Origin: Labyrinthula sp. Ha
Taxonomy: Eukaryota; Sar; Bigyra; Labyrinthulida; Labyrinthulaceae
Direction: 5' to 3'
Length of the DNA: 64,000 nt
NCBI GenBank assembly: GCA_015227615.1
Contig: JAALGZ010000004.1
Coordinates: forward strand, 1,426,001 to 1,490,000
A program made the translations under genes and the position numbers. Of the stretch, positions 35,301-46,367 are shown piece after piece. The first letter of the stretch is position 1; each line of letters begins with the position of its first letter. Under the pieces are notes generated by a model. That model searched no databases, was not told the origin of the DNA, and saw nothing but the letters and a program-made list of their open reading frames with translations.

Positions 35301-36262
35301 TCTTTAACTTTACGAGTTTCAATGTGTCAAACGAGCAGTTTGCCTTTCAAGATTTGGTTGGGATTAATCAAGAACGGAATATCTTCAAGAGTCAAAATAT
35401 ATTTTATGGGGTAGGCAGCCACGCATTATATGGTGGAATATATCATTTTGAGCAATATCTAAATCATAGAGATATTAATAAAATATATGAAACATCAAGG
35501 GGTTTCTATCCTGGTCATGGAGGCAGCCGAGTTCGTGATGAAGTTGACTTTCAGTGCGGTAACTTTCCAGAAAATGAATATCTTCACGAAATGGTTAAAA
35601 AAGCAAAATTCAAGGGCACTTCAGAACCGCTGGGCTATTCTATGGAGATCTATCTAAATCAATCAGCTTATTCAGAACAGGTTGTTGCTGTAGATGACTA
35701 CCGCGAACAAGGCGACAATGACTTGATTAAGTATCGTACTCCTTCCACTTCTTATATAAGAAAACATAAGAGAAGCAAGGTAATTCTTCCAGGAGTTTTA
35801 TCCTCCGAGAAACTAGTAGTTGGTGGAAGAAATTATTTTTGCCCAAGTGGCTCTGGGCTTCCAACACAGGTGACTCGTGGCTATTATTCGCTTGGAAGCT
35901 ACGAGTTGAAAGGGGAAAATATTGAGAATTATCAAACCAGGCAAGTATTATGTGAGCAAGCCCATTATTGTGTTCTAGGGGAGAAGAAAATATGTCCAGC
36001 AGGGTTTTATGGAAATATCTCAGGTTTATTCAATGCTACTTGTTCAGGACACTGTCCAGCTAACTTTTTCTGTATTGCGGGAACTGTGAACCCTGTACCT
36101 TGTAAAAATAATAGTTTTTCATTGCCTGGTTCTATATACTGCGAAACATGTCCAGAGCAGCCCTTACCAAATATTTGTAAGACGTATAATAGATGCTGCA
36201 ATTCGTCTAGAGAAAGCATAAATCAGCTCGAACAGTTACTGGTATACCGCTATATTGGTTAA
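32304..36262 (+). CDS. Large secreted or surface protein with GCC2/GCC3-type Cys-rich repeats, two exons
   Basis: Exon 1 is 32304-32605 and exon 2 is 32638-36262, encoding 1,308 residues. The start gives a good signal peptide (MKKCQKITILINLWFLINIG). An upstream in-frame ATG at 32145 was rejected because it overlaps the carrier exon. Six or so repeats follow the pattern CP-x-GHYC-x-NG, CPAG-x-YG, CSG-x-CPAGY-x-CP-x-GT, as in ephrin-receptor-like GCC2_GCC3 domains common in protist and algal surface proteins. Examples are CPLGHYCQNG, CPVGHYCING, CEIGYYCQNG and CEQAHYCVLG. Longer variable segments with many N-glycosylation sites lie between them, especially at 34650-35800. The model ends QLLVYRYIG without a membrane anchor; a possible extra intron at the 3' end would add one. 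Surface adhesion or matrix roles are inference only. Confidence 0.82.
32606..32637 (+). other. 32-nt intron in the Cys-rich surface-protein gene
   Basis: Begins GTATTTTG and ends ACTTAG. Removal joins TAT TG to T GCT, producing CSGQMTYCAAGSKQ, which aligns with the internal repeat CSNASVYCPAGVAREI; retention ends in TAA. Confidence 0.85.
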
Positions 36263-36397
36263 AAGCACTCCAACTATAAAGCCATCTCTTTTGTTCTAAC
36301 AGAATGTTTCTATTTTTATTTTTGTGTAGTTAACCTCCCTTTCTTGTTAAAAGAAAGTGATAGTTTAGAATTTGTTACCGTACTATTAGATAAGTAA

Positions 36398-39300
36398 TGC
36401 TCTGAACACGGTCAAGGGGGGTTAATCAGAGTCATCGCTACAGCATACTCTTCATAATGTTAAGCACAAACTTAGCGCTTAGCTTGTTAACCTTTTATTT
36501 TTAGGCCTAGAAAATCAAGTTTAGAAGAAAAACTAAACTGCTTGCAGTCTTTAATTTTCTTCTTTCTAAGTTCTTAATATTCTAACCTATTGAAAATCGT
36601 TGCTAACAAAGAACTATCTATAGAATCAGTTATGTTTAATCTATACATAGCTCTAGCACAAGTGCAGTCAGGACATATATTTAAAATATGTATTTTCACT
36701 TTTTGAACATCATAAAAATACTAGTATCAAACTACTACTTCTTAGCTGGAAAATATTACCCTCAATGTCTTCTACATATGGTAACGTTTCAACCCTCTTC
36801 AATATATACCTTTCTCTTACTGGGAGCATTCTCCGAAAATGAGCTTTTTAATCCCCAGCTTTTAAACTTGCCTAAAATAATCGAATAAAGTATGTGGCTC
36901 TGCCATACGATTTAGATCCTAACTATGTACTTCCTTTTGGTGTAGTGTCTTACTTTCAAGAAGTATTGTAGCTAGTTCATCGCTCTTCAAAAAGAAATTT
37001 ACGCCTCTGACTCTGTCTTACACTATCACTTGATAGGTGTGTTTCACACTATTTCAGTGAAAAACATGTAACTTGTTGCTTATTTTTGATATTCTTGCTG
37101 TGTATTTTGGCTACGCATTATCCGAGAAACAAGACAAGTAGATTCTTTACCAGTTATCATAGGGATGGTGAAACCTAAGGACCAATAACGCATATGCTTC
37201 GGGTGAATCAATGAGAAGGAAGATTTTATTCCTTGCTTCTTGTTAATGAGTTCTATGTCTCCTACTAAGCTGCTGTCTAATTGTTGAAAACTGGGTTGAC
37301 TTTATTTAGCGGAATCCCTTGTCGCACAAATAGAAAGTAGTAAGAGATTAAACTTTAGCAAACATTATAGAACACTCTTTGTCCTACATTGGGTTATATA
37401 GCTCATTGAAAGCTCTGTAGTTTATAGATTAGCTTTATTTTTGGCTTTTATTCGGTTATCCGATTGGCCGCTAGTTTTAAGGATGATTTAACTTACTTAT
37501 CTAACTGTATGAAGCTTATGTAATTATTTTAAGTCCCTTGCGAATACTTATTAAACTTCTTGTATACTTGGGTCAAGAGCAAATTGATAATAACCTGGAG
37601 AGATCTTTAAACGTGTTGTATCTCGAGAAATCTTGACGATGGCTTACTTAAATAATAATTAAGTTATTCCCCAAGATAATCGTAGTCTCTATAACTAGTT
37701 AATCTCCTATTTCTACTATATATAATTAACGTCCCACATCCCTATGGTACCCGAGTACCCTTTGATACTGTGGAGAAGGTCGGTTTGTTTATTTTTACTT
37801 ATTGTTTAACCTCCCTTGGGTGAACAATGTATGCCTAACTAACTACCTACACCAAAAACTGTAAGAGCAAAAAAAGGTCTAAGTAAAATCTATATTCAAC
37901 AGATACCGCTTTAGCGCTATTTAACCTTTAAACCCGAGGTAGATCTTTAAATATAGTGTATTTAAGCTGCAGTTGTGCGGTTGTTATCAACTTTCTCGAT
38001 GGTAAGCTTGTCGTTTTTTTTTACTATGATAGCTTATTGAGCCGATCTGACACTTGAAACGACTCAGCTGGTGTTTGTTTCACAGAAATAGTTACTCTTC
38101 AATGTGCATCATTACTGATTGAAGTCTTTCATTTGTGAATCGCGCCTTCAATTTTTTTTATGCTTTTCGTGTTGTTGTATTTTTGCTTAGTTCGAAAAAA
38201 TTATTACTAGACACTCTTACATATATCGAAGCTCCCTTTGAAGGCTTCGAACCACCATAGCTATTGACTAACTACAATCTTGCTATCTTTATTAAGCTTC
38301 ATATAACCATCAAGGTGATTATACAAGAAGCAAACCCTGGAACTGCTATTTACGTATTTCTTATTGCACAGAGAATCTGAAAATGCAGAAAACTTTAAAT
38401 TTTAATCGACAACAACAAAAACAGAAGGGGGAAATTAATTCCAACGTGTTTTTCTCCGAAAATATTCTGGGTCTTAATCCAATAACAGCCCTCGACGCTC
38501 TCTCCAATGCTTGTGCCAAAATTGTTCTATTCGTAGTAAACTTGAGAAAACTCAAAATTATATAGATCTACAGACTTGCGTCGCTAGAAAAAAAGATTTA
38601 TTTGAGAAGTTGCAATATTGTACAAATAGAATCACTTGTGAGGAATACACAATGTTATTTTTTTTCGGCAAATAGGTCAGAAGCCGTGATGTTTTATAAT
38701 TCGTTTTGGTTGAGTAGTGATGAAAATATAGAAAGACCTTCTTAGACCACAGTGGTTTCTAAGTGCCTAAATTTCACTTTTACTGATGTAGCCATTGCAT
38801 AAAAGTAATAGAAGTTTTTCCAACTATTTAATTTGTAAATATTTTCTCATAAAACTACTGAAAATCTACATACCTCTAAGAAAATTGTTTCTCTGACGTT
38901 GCTTCAATGCAGAATTGTTAAAACCTAGTAAATACTATTTGCTCTAGCATATTGGAGTACCTAGACTGGCAGGACAGCATCATCATTCTAACATCTCTTC
39001 AAGAACACTAGGGTATTTGTTAGCAAATGTTCTTAATTTTTTCCTTTAGCGGAAAAACTACTAATGATGTATTAAGATTTCTCCATTGAGAGTTAATATC
39101 TATTGCGGAAGTTACACCTTCTTCTGTTTGTGCGTACTGTCCTTCTCATAAGGACACGTCACTTTTCTTATATCCGTTAGGGTTAGGGCTATTGCTACTG
39201 GTAGCCTAATGTCAGTGTAATAATATGTCATACCACGAAGCATTGTAATATAGCATTACTCTGTATTGCCATAAAATGCCCTATTTTCTAAATTTGTATC

Positions 39301-39731
39301 GTACATATCGTAACCGCATTTAAGCGTTAAGGAAGGAATTACACATCTGAATTCTCTAAATCACATCCTAGGTAAGAACAGTACATGTAGTTTGGTCTGC
39401 AAATACCATAAGTTCTAACTAAGTGCTAGGTATCATATTCAGCAAAGTAGTAATCCAGGTTTAAGATAAAAAATGTATTTTTTTTGACCTTATGACGGAA
39501 AGAGTATGTTCCAGCAGCTTATTTTTCTTAACATGTGTACCGTTAGGACCAGAGGAAATACAGTAGTAGCCACTGTACCGTTAGGGTATAGGGAATCATA
39601 GGAGCAGTTGCCCGCTATAGCGTACCGCTAAGTTGATCAAGCATGACAATAGTATGGATATAAATAGTGTAATATGATTGGTAGACAGGATTCGTCATCA
39701 CTGTGTCGGATAAGGCCATAGTGAAGAATCC
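36398..39731. other. Gene desert, about 3.3 kb
   Basis: No gene is supported. The plus strand is visibly T-rich. At 38360-38560 both strands have frames of about 60 codons (minus: ALERASRAVIGLRPRIF; plus: ILGLNPITALDALSNACAK), which may be a gene or transposon fragment. Close to the LINE, GTACCGTTAGG-like words recur at 39537 and 39574. Confidence 0.4.
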
Positions 39732-39744
39732 AACCAATCACTAA
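39732..39744. repeat. Left target-site duplication of the LINE
   Basis: AACCAATCACTAA, identical to 43971-43983. Such 13-bp direct repeats are typical of target-primed reverse transcription. Confidence 0.7.
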
Positions 39745-39786
39745 ATATTTTGGGCTTGTGAAAACAACGTCAAGGACGAAGCAAAA

Positions 39787-40971
39787 ATGCAATGTTTTCA
39801 GAGTAGCGACCTGTCTACTCCTTCGAGAGAAGTCCCAGGGATAGCGAGCCGACTGAAGCACTTTCCTAAACTGGTGAGCGTGAATGTTGGTGGTCTAACT
39901 GCCTTTAAGTGCAGCTACGTACAACAACTTACTAAAAAAACTGAAATTTTAATGTTACAGGAACTGCACAAGCAAGGAATGCAACGCCTACAGCGAATGG
40001 TGAACGTTAGCTCGGCTTCAGGAAGGTGGTTTTTCTCAAAACTGCCTGAAAAAGCGTCGGGCGTAGCGACTTTCCTGTGTAACGAGCTTGCTAGTCAAGT
40101 AACGGACACAGACGGAAAAAGCGACAGGATCCTGAAGCTGGTTGTCAAACTAGGTGGAAAAAGAAGTCTTGTCTTGGTTAACACTTACGCGCCAGACTGC
40201 GATCACGGTCAAGAAACGTACAAGACGTACCTGAAGGAGCTCAAGTCGAAGCTGAATGGAGTTAACAAGAGAAGGTTGGTTCTCATTTGTAGTGATTTCA
40301 ATGCTCAAGTCTCAAGGAAAGAGTTAAATGTAGAAGGCAAACTAGGGCTCTCCCATCGTACAAACGCTAATGGTAAACTACTAGTGGAGTTTTTGAAAGA
40401 AAAAGAGCTAACAATTTTCAACCATTTAGTTGTTACAGGCAAAAAAGGATCTAGAAAACATGCTACATTTATGCCAAGGTCAAATAGTGGGGGGCCATCT
40501 GAAATTGACTATGTAATTACGAACCATGTACCTGCAATAACTGGCTTCAAAATATCTTCAACCATAGCATACAACCTATGGATGAAGAAAAACTTCGATC
40601 ATCTTGCCCTTACAATAAGAATCAACATACATCGGACACACACACCTGGAAAAAGAACCAGATCTCAGCTTGACTACAATACACTAAGGTCCAACACAGA
40701 TCTACAGGAGAAGATAAACAGTGAACTCAAAGAGGTACTGGAACTGAACGACAAACTCACAGACGCCTACCTCACACTTACCCACTCAATTCCATCAATC
40801 ATGAAGAAACATCTTCCAGAAGTCAAGTACAACCTCCCTGAACATCAGAACTCGGAGCAAACCATGTCTCTGATGAGGTACAAACGTGCCAACTGGAACA
40901 ACTTGAACTCAGAAGAGAAGAAACGGATCACAAAGGATCTAAAAAAGCTCAGCGAAGGAGAACTACTGTAA
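39787..40971 (+). CDS. LINE endonuclease (APE-like) frame
   Basis: The 394-residue frame carries the exonuclease-endonuclease-phosphatase fold motifs: KLVSVNVGGL near residue 30, LMLQELHKQ with the catalytic glutamate, VLVNTYAPD, LICSDFNAQ (the GDFN-type motif), SEIDYVITN and NFDHLALTI (the SDH-type motif). It nicks target DNA to prime reverse transcription. The ATG at 39787 lies only 42 nt inside the left target duplication and no separate nucleic-acid-binding ORF1 is present. The frame runs into TAA at 40969; the polymerase frame continues one base out of phase, so the protein was probably originally a single polyprotein. Confidence 0.85.
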   Translation: MQCFQSSDLSTPSREVPGIASRLKHFPKLVSVNVGGLTAFKCSYVQQLTKKTEILMLQELHKQGMQRLQRMVNVSSASGRWFFSKLPEKASGVATFLCNELASQVTDTDGKSDRILKLVVKLGGKRSLVLVNTYAPDCDHGQETYKTYLKELKSKLNGVNKRRLVLICSDFNAQVSRKELNVEGKLGLSHRTNANGKLLVEFLKEKELTIFNHLVVTGKKGSRKHATFMPRSNSGGPSEIDYVITNHVPAITGFKISSTIAYNLWMKKNFDHLALTIRINIHRTHTPGKRTRSQLDYNTLRSNTDLQEKINSELKEVLELNDKLTDAYLTLTHSIPSIMKKHLPEVKYNLPEHQNSEQTMSLMRYKRANWNNLNSEEKKRITKDLKKLSEGELL

Positions 40972-43261
40972 CTGGTTGGATAGAATAGCGGCTGAAGTAG
41001 AAACTGTGTTCCAAAGAAAAAGTGCGAGAACTGGCTACCAGTTGATAAATAAAGTGAAACCAGTCCGGAAACAGTTCGGTAAAATAACCAGAAATACAAC
41101 TGGAAAGTTGGTGGGAGCCACAGGTCGTATCCAGATACTAAAAGAATATTTAGAGAAACAACAAAACCTACCACTTCCAACGAACTTGTTAACGGAAAAC
41201 CAAATACGACATTACCAAACTCCAATACTTGCACCGGCTCCCTCGAACAGCATAAACATACATCCTCCAAAGGCAGACGAGATCAATGAATGCATCAAAA
41301 CCCTAAAAACTAACAAAGCTCCAGGACCAGACAACTTAAGAAACGAAGTCTTAAAGCATGTTGAAATAGTTCAAAAACATGCTGTTAGAGAGATCCAGTC
41401 TTTCTTCAGGTTAAATGCGTTCAAGTCTAGAAAAATGAGAAAAATCTGCAGAGGCAAAGTTGTATATCTCTACAAGCAGAAAGGAAGTAAAAATGACTCC
41501 TACAACTATAGACAAATCTCACTATTGAACTCCCACTTCAAGCTCCTCACAAAAATCATCAACAATCGAATAACGTCAATACTAAACAGACTCCCAGACT
41601 ATCAAGCAGGATTCAGAAACAGCTACTCAACGATACAAAATATCGAGGCACTAGATACAATCATAAAAGAAATCCTCAAGCGGAAAATATATCTTCGAAT
41701 TCTTTTCATAGACTTTGCGAAAGCTTTTGATAGTATTTCGCACAAGTTCATGAAATTAGCTCTGGAAGAACACCATGTACCAAAAAAGCTCATCAAACTT
41801 ATCGCGACTCTCTACGACAAGACCAAAGTTTTCGTTTCAGACAGCGGAGAAAAAAGTAGTTTAGTAAACATAAAAAAAGGTGTGCTTCAAGGAGATAGTT
41901 TGTCTCCAAGCATCTTTATCCTCTGTCTTGACTCTATAATGAAGAGAATAAAAAATAATACCTTACAAGGAACCAGCTTACACAACCAAACCTTCAGGTA
42001 CTTTGCTTTTGCAGACGACTTGGTAATAGTAACAAGGAACGACGAAGAAATAACCAGCTTTGTAACGCAACTGCAAAACCTTCAGCAACTCACAGGCCTA
42101 AAAATTAATGTTAGCAAGACAAAAGTTATGCTCACAAACGAAGGCTACAGTTTGGTTGATAAAATCCCAGACGTAGATATAAATAGAATATTGACCAACT
42201 TTCACTGTGAACGTTGCGATAGATACTTTCACTCAGAAACGTCACTAAGGTGTCACAAAAGCTCGAGGTTTTGTGATGGAACACGCAACAGAAGCAGAGC
42301 TGGGACTTTAGCTGTTACTGACAGTAGAACGATCATACACGACAAAATCCAACCCAAAACAAGCAACGTTGAAGTAGCAGCAGAAACAGTTGAAGCCGTG
42401 ACAAAGTACAAATATCTTGGTGCTATCTTTGATCCACAAGGTATTAATGCTGATGCTATCTCCAAGAAGTTAAATGAAGCTCACAGTCATATCAACAGAT
42501 TCAGAGACATATTATCTTCCGCAAACATCCAAAAGAAAACGAGAATTAACCAGGCAAGAGCACTAGTAATAGCTCCAGCCATATATAATGTAGAGAACTG
42601 GCCACCCAAAGTGAAGATAACAAAAGCCTTAACAAAGATATCAAGAAGGCTGAAAAGAACCATAGATAGAATCGACAACTTTAGCTTCCAACTAGAAGAA
42701 GGTGACCTGGATCTTATCAGCATAGTAGAAGAACGCCAGGAAAATCACAGATCCACAGCGAAAGATATCATAGACAAAGAACTGACAGCGTTGAGAGAAT
42801 ACCAACTTCAAAACCCATCACCACCGCCAACAGCAAAACCTATATACTACTATGAAGCGCTTGCCTTACTAGGAGAAGAACCAGTGCCGCCCGAGGACAC
42901 ACCACCATCCCATTTTACCCACCACCCTGAAAATGAGAACCAGCCTTCGAACTGCACAGGAAGCCAGGAACCAGAAGAACACTTGGACGCGAACCAGCAC
43001 TTGAACAGGAACTTGGACTCGAACAGGAACAGGAACACGGACTTGGATATGAACAGGAACATGGACACGAGCAGAAGACCAACAACACCCATCCTTCGAC
43101 CAAGATACAACATCCACAATCAACCCACAGAAAACGCAGCAACTAGAATATCACCTAAAGCACTAAGTGAAACGTCGAGAATAACAGCTGGAGGAAGAGG
43201 AATGAACCCAATGGACTATATTCAGCTGCTGGAGCAAATAAACGAAATTCTTCCATCCTGA
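40943..43261 (+). CDS. LINE reverse-transcriptase frame with inserted zinc finger
   Basis: The frame is open from 40943, overlapping the endonuclease frame by 26 nt; it has no ATG near its start and reads ENYCNWLDRIAAEVE across the join. RT motifs are all present: NKAPGPDNLRNEVL, YNYRQISLLNSHFKLL, AGFRNSYSTIQ, LFIDFAKAFDSISH (catalytic D), GVLQGDSLSPSIF, FAFADDLVIV (catalytic DD), LKINVSKTKVM and KYLGAIFD. Between the last two is an extra C2HC zinc finger (C-x2-C-x12-H-x5-C; HCERCDRYFH to RFCDG). The C-terminal region is low-complexity, rich in Asn, Asp and Arg. The join could be a mutation in the AAAAAA run near 40941-40946, or read-through by +1 shifting; sequence alone does not decide. Confidence 0.85.
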   Translation, partial: KSSAKENYCNWLDRIAAEVETVFQRKSARTGYQLINKVKPVRKQFGKITRNTTGKLVGATGRIQILKEYLEKQQNLPLPTNLLTENQIRHYQTPILAPAPSNSINIHPPKADEINECIKTLKTNKAPGPDNLRNEVLKHVEIVQKHAVREIQSFFRLNAFKSRKMRKICRGKVVYLYKQKGSKNDSYNYRQISLLNSHFKLLTKIINNRITSILNRLPDYQAGFRNSYSTIQNIEALDTIIKEILKRKIYLRILFIDFAKAFDSISHKFMKLALEEHHVPKKLIKLIATLYDKTKVFVSDSGEKSSLVNIKKGVLQGDSLSPSIFILCLDSIMKRIKNNTLQGTSLHNQTFRYFAFADDLVIVTRNDEEITSFVTQLQNLQQLTGLKINVSKTKVMLTNEGYSLVDKIPDVDINRILTNFHCERCDRYFHSETSLRCHKSSRFCDGTRNRSRAGTLAVTDSRTIIHDKIQPKTSNVEVAAETVEAVTKYKYLGAIFDPQGINADAISKKLNEAHSHINRFRDILSSANIQKKTRINQARALVIAPAIYNVENWPPKVKITKALTKISRRLKRTIDRIDNFSFQLEEGDLDLISIVEERQENHRSTAKDIIDKELTALREYQLQNPSPPPTAKPIYYYEALALLGEEPVPPEDTPPSHFTHHPENENQPSNCTGSQEPEEHLDANQHLNRNLDSNRNRNTDLDMNRNMDTSRRPTTPILRPRYNIHNQPTENAATRISPKALSETSRITAGGRGMNPMDYIQLLEQINEILPS
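42990..43072 (+). repeat. Coding minisatellite in the LINE C-terminal region
   Basis: Repeated AACAGGAAC and TTGGAC words encode a run of NRN and DLD units (LNRNLDSNRNRNTDLDMNRN). The repeat lies after the RT core and before the final 60 residues. Confidence 0.7.
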
Positions 43262-43970
43262 CAAAATATCAACATCCTTCACCTGGAACAGCAACAACGA
43301 ACAGACAACCTATAGAATAACACGAATACAGCATAAGTCAGCTCAAAGGAGGCCCCCCAGCACTCACTAAGACCATCGGTAACTTCAGCTGCAAGAAACA
43401 AAATCTCTGGAAAATGAAGTAAACATCCTGAAAACAGCAAGAAACATCACCATCTATACTCCCCTTCGACCTCCCGAACATAAATCACCTCCAATTATCT
43501 TCAAACATCTTGAAACATATATAGGATCGTCCAAAAACCAACATAAGATAAAAACAGGCCATCCAAAATGCAGAATCCAGATAAGAATGAGCAAAACCAT
43601 GAAAATCTTGAACAGGAACATAATAGAAAGCCATATCGTGGTAAAACATCAGCGGAAAAACCTTCAGCAGCGTGAACTGGACACCCGTGAGATTATCTTT
43701 ACTTTTTGCATGTTTTGTGTTTTGTTAATTTGATTGTGGATTGTATCAGAAAAGTTAGGATTTTGGGAAATAATGGAAATGATCAAGAGACGAGAGTTTG
43801 ACCAACCAGCTTCAGAGGATTCTGTCAAATACCAATGAGATTAAGGAAGCATAACGGAACATAATAGAATAGCAAAATATCACAACAGTACGTAGCTCTT
43901 ATTGGTAGTTAGATCCCCGCCATAGGGTTAGGCCAGTAGGCCCAATTAACTCCCTTAAAACCTAAACCTA
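43262..43970 (+). other. LINE 3' untranslated region
   Basis: About 0.7 kb without an open frame, ending in CCTAAACCTAA directly before the right target duplication. A tandem CCTAAA tail instead of poly(A) is seen in several LINE groups. Confidence 0.6.
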
Positions 43971-43983
43971 AACCAATCACTAA
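43971..43983. repeat. Right target-site duplication of the LINE
   Basis: AACCAATCACTAA, identical to 39732-39744. Confidence 0.7.
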
Positions 43984-46367
43984 TTAAGAACTAAAAAAAG
44001 AGATACAAAAAGGAAACATCACGTGAAGGCCAACCAATTCCTAAGCATACAAGTACAGAATTTGGTGCACATGAAGCCTTACTTTCATATATGCTAAAAA
44101 AGTGTCACACAAGCAAACATAGTAGCTAAAAAATATTTGAGCTGAGGGTGTCTGTATTTAGGTTGGATCTTTTTCTTAGAGTTTTTTTATCTCTGCAAGA
44201 GTAGTTCCCTAAGTTATCGCGCTGTATAAGTTCCAATGAACAAACACTATTTCATATTAATCCATATTTTTTTCTACTAGAATTTATTCTATTAGACAAG
44301 GCTGCATCTAACTTGGTTTTATCCTTCTTCCTATTTGCAGTGTTTCGCCAAGGAGATAATACTTTTTTTCGTTTAGCAGTTATAGTCTAGATTATGTCTT
44401 CTTTGCATCTATTTTCTGTGTAAATATTTTCTTGACTTCTTACACGATAAATAAGAATTTTAAAATACCTAATTAGTTGGAATCAATCTACTAGCCTGAA
44501 GCACTGAACTTAAGTTTTACCACTCATGCTACCTTTCGCTAAGCGTGATTTGCATTCATCACCCACTTTTTACCTCCTAGCATAGGTAATGAACTTTCTA
44601 CTCATCAAAACCTTCTCATTCTCACTCTAAACAGGTCAGAAAAGGACTCGCAGGTGGTATCTAAGGTTCAACGCTATATCAACTCTCCAATTCCTAAGTG
44701 ACGATATAAGCCTGTTTTTCGGTATTCTTTTCGCAGTTTTAACTGCAGTACGCATTAAGATATTCTAAGCGAAAGAAATGAACTTAACTTTTTTTGTTAA
44801 CTGCAAATTTATTCTAGAGCCTCCGTAATGAGTGGATGAATTTCTTTAGGAATTTGGGGTTCGAATATTTCTTTCCTTTTTACTGGCATTCCAAAGGTCC
44901 TAAGGACACTGAAAACACCATGCCGTCTTGTAGGTTACGCTCTTAAATTTCATGCAATTATTGAGCAAAATCACATTTACCTTTGGCTCCTAAATCAGTT
45001 TGCTTCACTCAAGTTCTCAAACGATAAACTAAGCTTACGATCTTCATTCAATCAATCATTCTTTCTTTGATCCTTTCGCGTCTAGCCTATTCTTAAAGGT
45101 TAAGAAGAATCTGGCGTCTAAATTCAATTATTATACAGCATAATGTTGAGCATGAGAGAGTACAACCTGATTTAAGTGGAATATTGTGTCATTTCCAAGT
45201 AAGCACAGGCACTAAATATTAGAATTTATGGTAAAAAGTCTCAATCTATAATTTTCTCTTAACAGTCCTCGAGTGGAATGAGCTATGTTTGAGAGCTCAG
45301 TGCTTTCCATGTAAAGGTTTCAACTAATGAGCAAGATATTTAATAGATATGGCCATGGGAATCTGGAGATTCTTGATTTGTTTTTTTGCTCAATTTGAAG
45401 TTGACACAAGGCTGATAGGGAAAAGGAATTCTATTTTTCACAACATACAAAGCAAATCTAAAGTCTTTCTCTTATCATATGAAAAGATTTCTTGTAACGA
45501 CAGAAGTTTCATCTCCTTAAATCTAGGTGGGCATCTTTTATAATTATTATCTTTCTTAAATTATAGATGCATTAAATAAAATTAATTTTATGTAACTAGA
45601 TCTCTGGTAGACGCCATACATTTTCCTTGTGTTTGAGCTTAGTTACTGTCATTTTATCTTCGACTTTGTGGAATATATTCATGACATTATATGAAATATG
45701 TCTTGTTAATAACTTACTAATCTGTAGTTCTTTTCTCATTATTCTTGACGTTATCCTCTGCAAATAAGTACCATTTTTATATTTTTGCGACACTCTTTTC
45801 TATTTTTTGTTTATCTTTCTTTTTTGTCTCTTTCAGATTTCTTTTAATATTTTTCCAGTTTGGTAGTAAAGCTACTACAACATGGGGTAATTCAAATTAG
45901 TAAGCTTTAAGTTGTCTATCTATGACCAACATATCCCTCATGGGCTCAGTATCATTATAAATTAAGTATCAATATTTCAATATCATACCAGTAGTAAAAT
46001 ACTTATATATTATGTTTATAAAAAATGAATTATCCCAGTATGTATTTATTAATTTTTGTTGATACTAATTTAATATTTATTATAATATCAAATAGTCCTT
46101 GTATACCATTTTGGGTATGGGTCCTATTAAACCGTCCCTGATAGAGAATCGCAAGAATTTGTGAAACCATCCCTACAAATTACAATTCTTTGATCGACTG
46201 TACGGTGTATCACCCTTCAACAATCACTTCCCACACACTACCATTCCTGATTTACACATTTGTGCCTCGTCATTCTTCACAATTGTCAAAACACTGTAAA
46301 CTGAATACAATCTGTTAATCGTTAACGCTCAAAGGACAAAAAAAAAGGAAACATTAAACAACAAAAT
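43984..46367. other. Gene desert, about 2.4 kb
   Basis: AT-rich, T-rich on the plus strand; no gene, RNA or mobile element recognised. The final 150 bases form the upstream region of the orphan gene. Confidence 0.5.

Larger units (their letters stand above)
39745..43970 (+). mobile_element. APE-type LINE (non-LTR) retrotransposon, near full length
   Basis: The 4,226-bp element is bounded by a 13-bp target duplication. It has a short 5' leader (42 nt), an apurinic-type endonuclease frame, a reverse-transcriptase frame and a 0.7-kb 3' UTR ending in CCTAAA-type repeats in place of a poly(A) tail. Endonuclease and polymerase catalytic motifs look intact. The two frames are separated by a +1 change in a short overlap. 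Base composition (GC-richer, A over T on the coding strand) differs from the surrounding desert. The apparent absence of internal stops suggests a recent insertion. The clade is probably in the broad Jockey/CR1/RTE assemblage but is not resolved by eye. Confidence 0.85.

Noticed and set aside
38225-38262. GGTTCGAAGCC on the minus strand, tRNA T-loop-like
   Set aside because: The flanks do not form a T stem or a cloverleaf.
39176-39192. GTTAGGGTTAGGG, telomere-like
   Set aside because: Only two units; too short to call an interstitial telomere.
42850-43142. Minus-strand Cys- or Val-rich frames in the LINE
   Set aside because: Antisense of the low-complexity NRN/DLD-coding repeat; three frames are open only because of the repeat.
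45349-45543. 64-codon ATG frame
   Set aside because: Composition typical of random AT-rich DNA; no domain.
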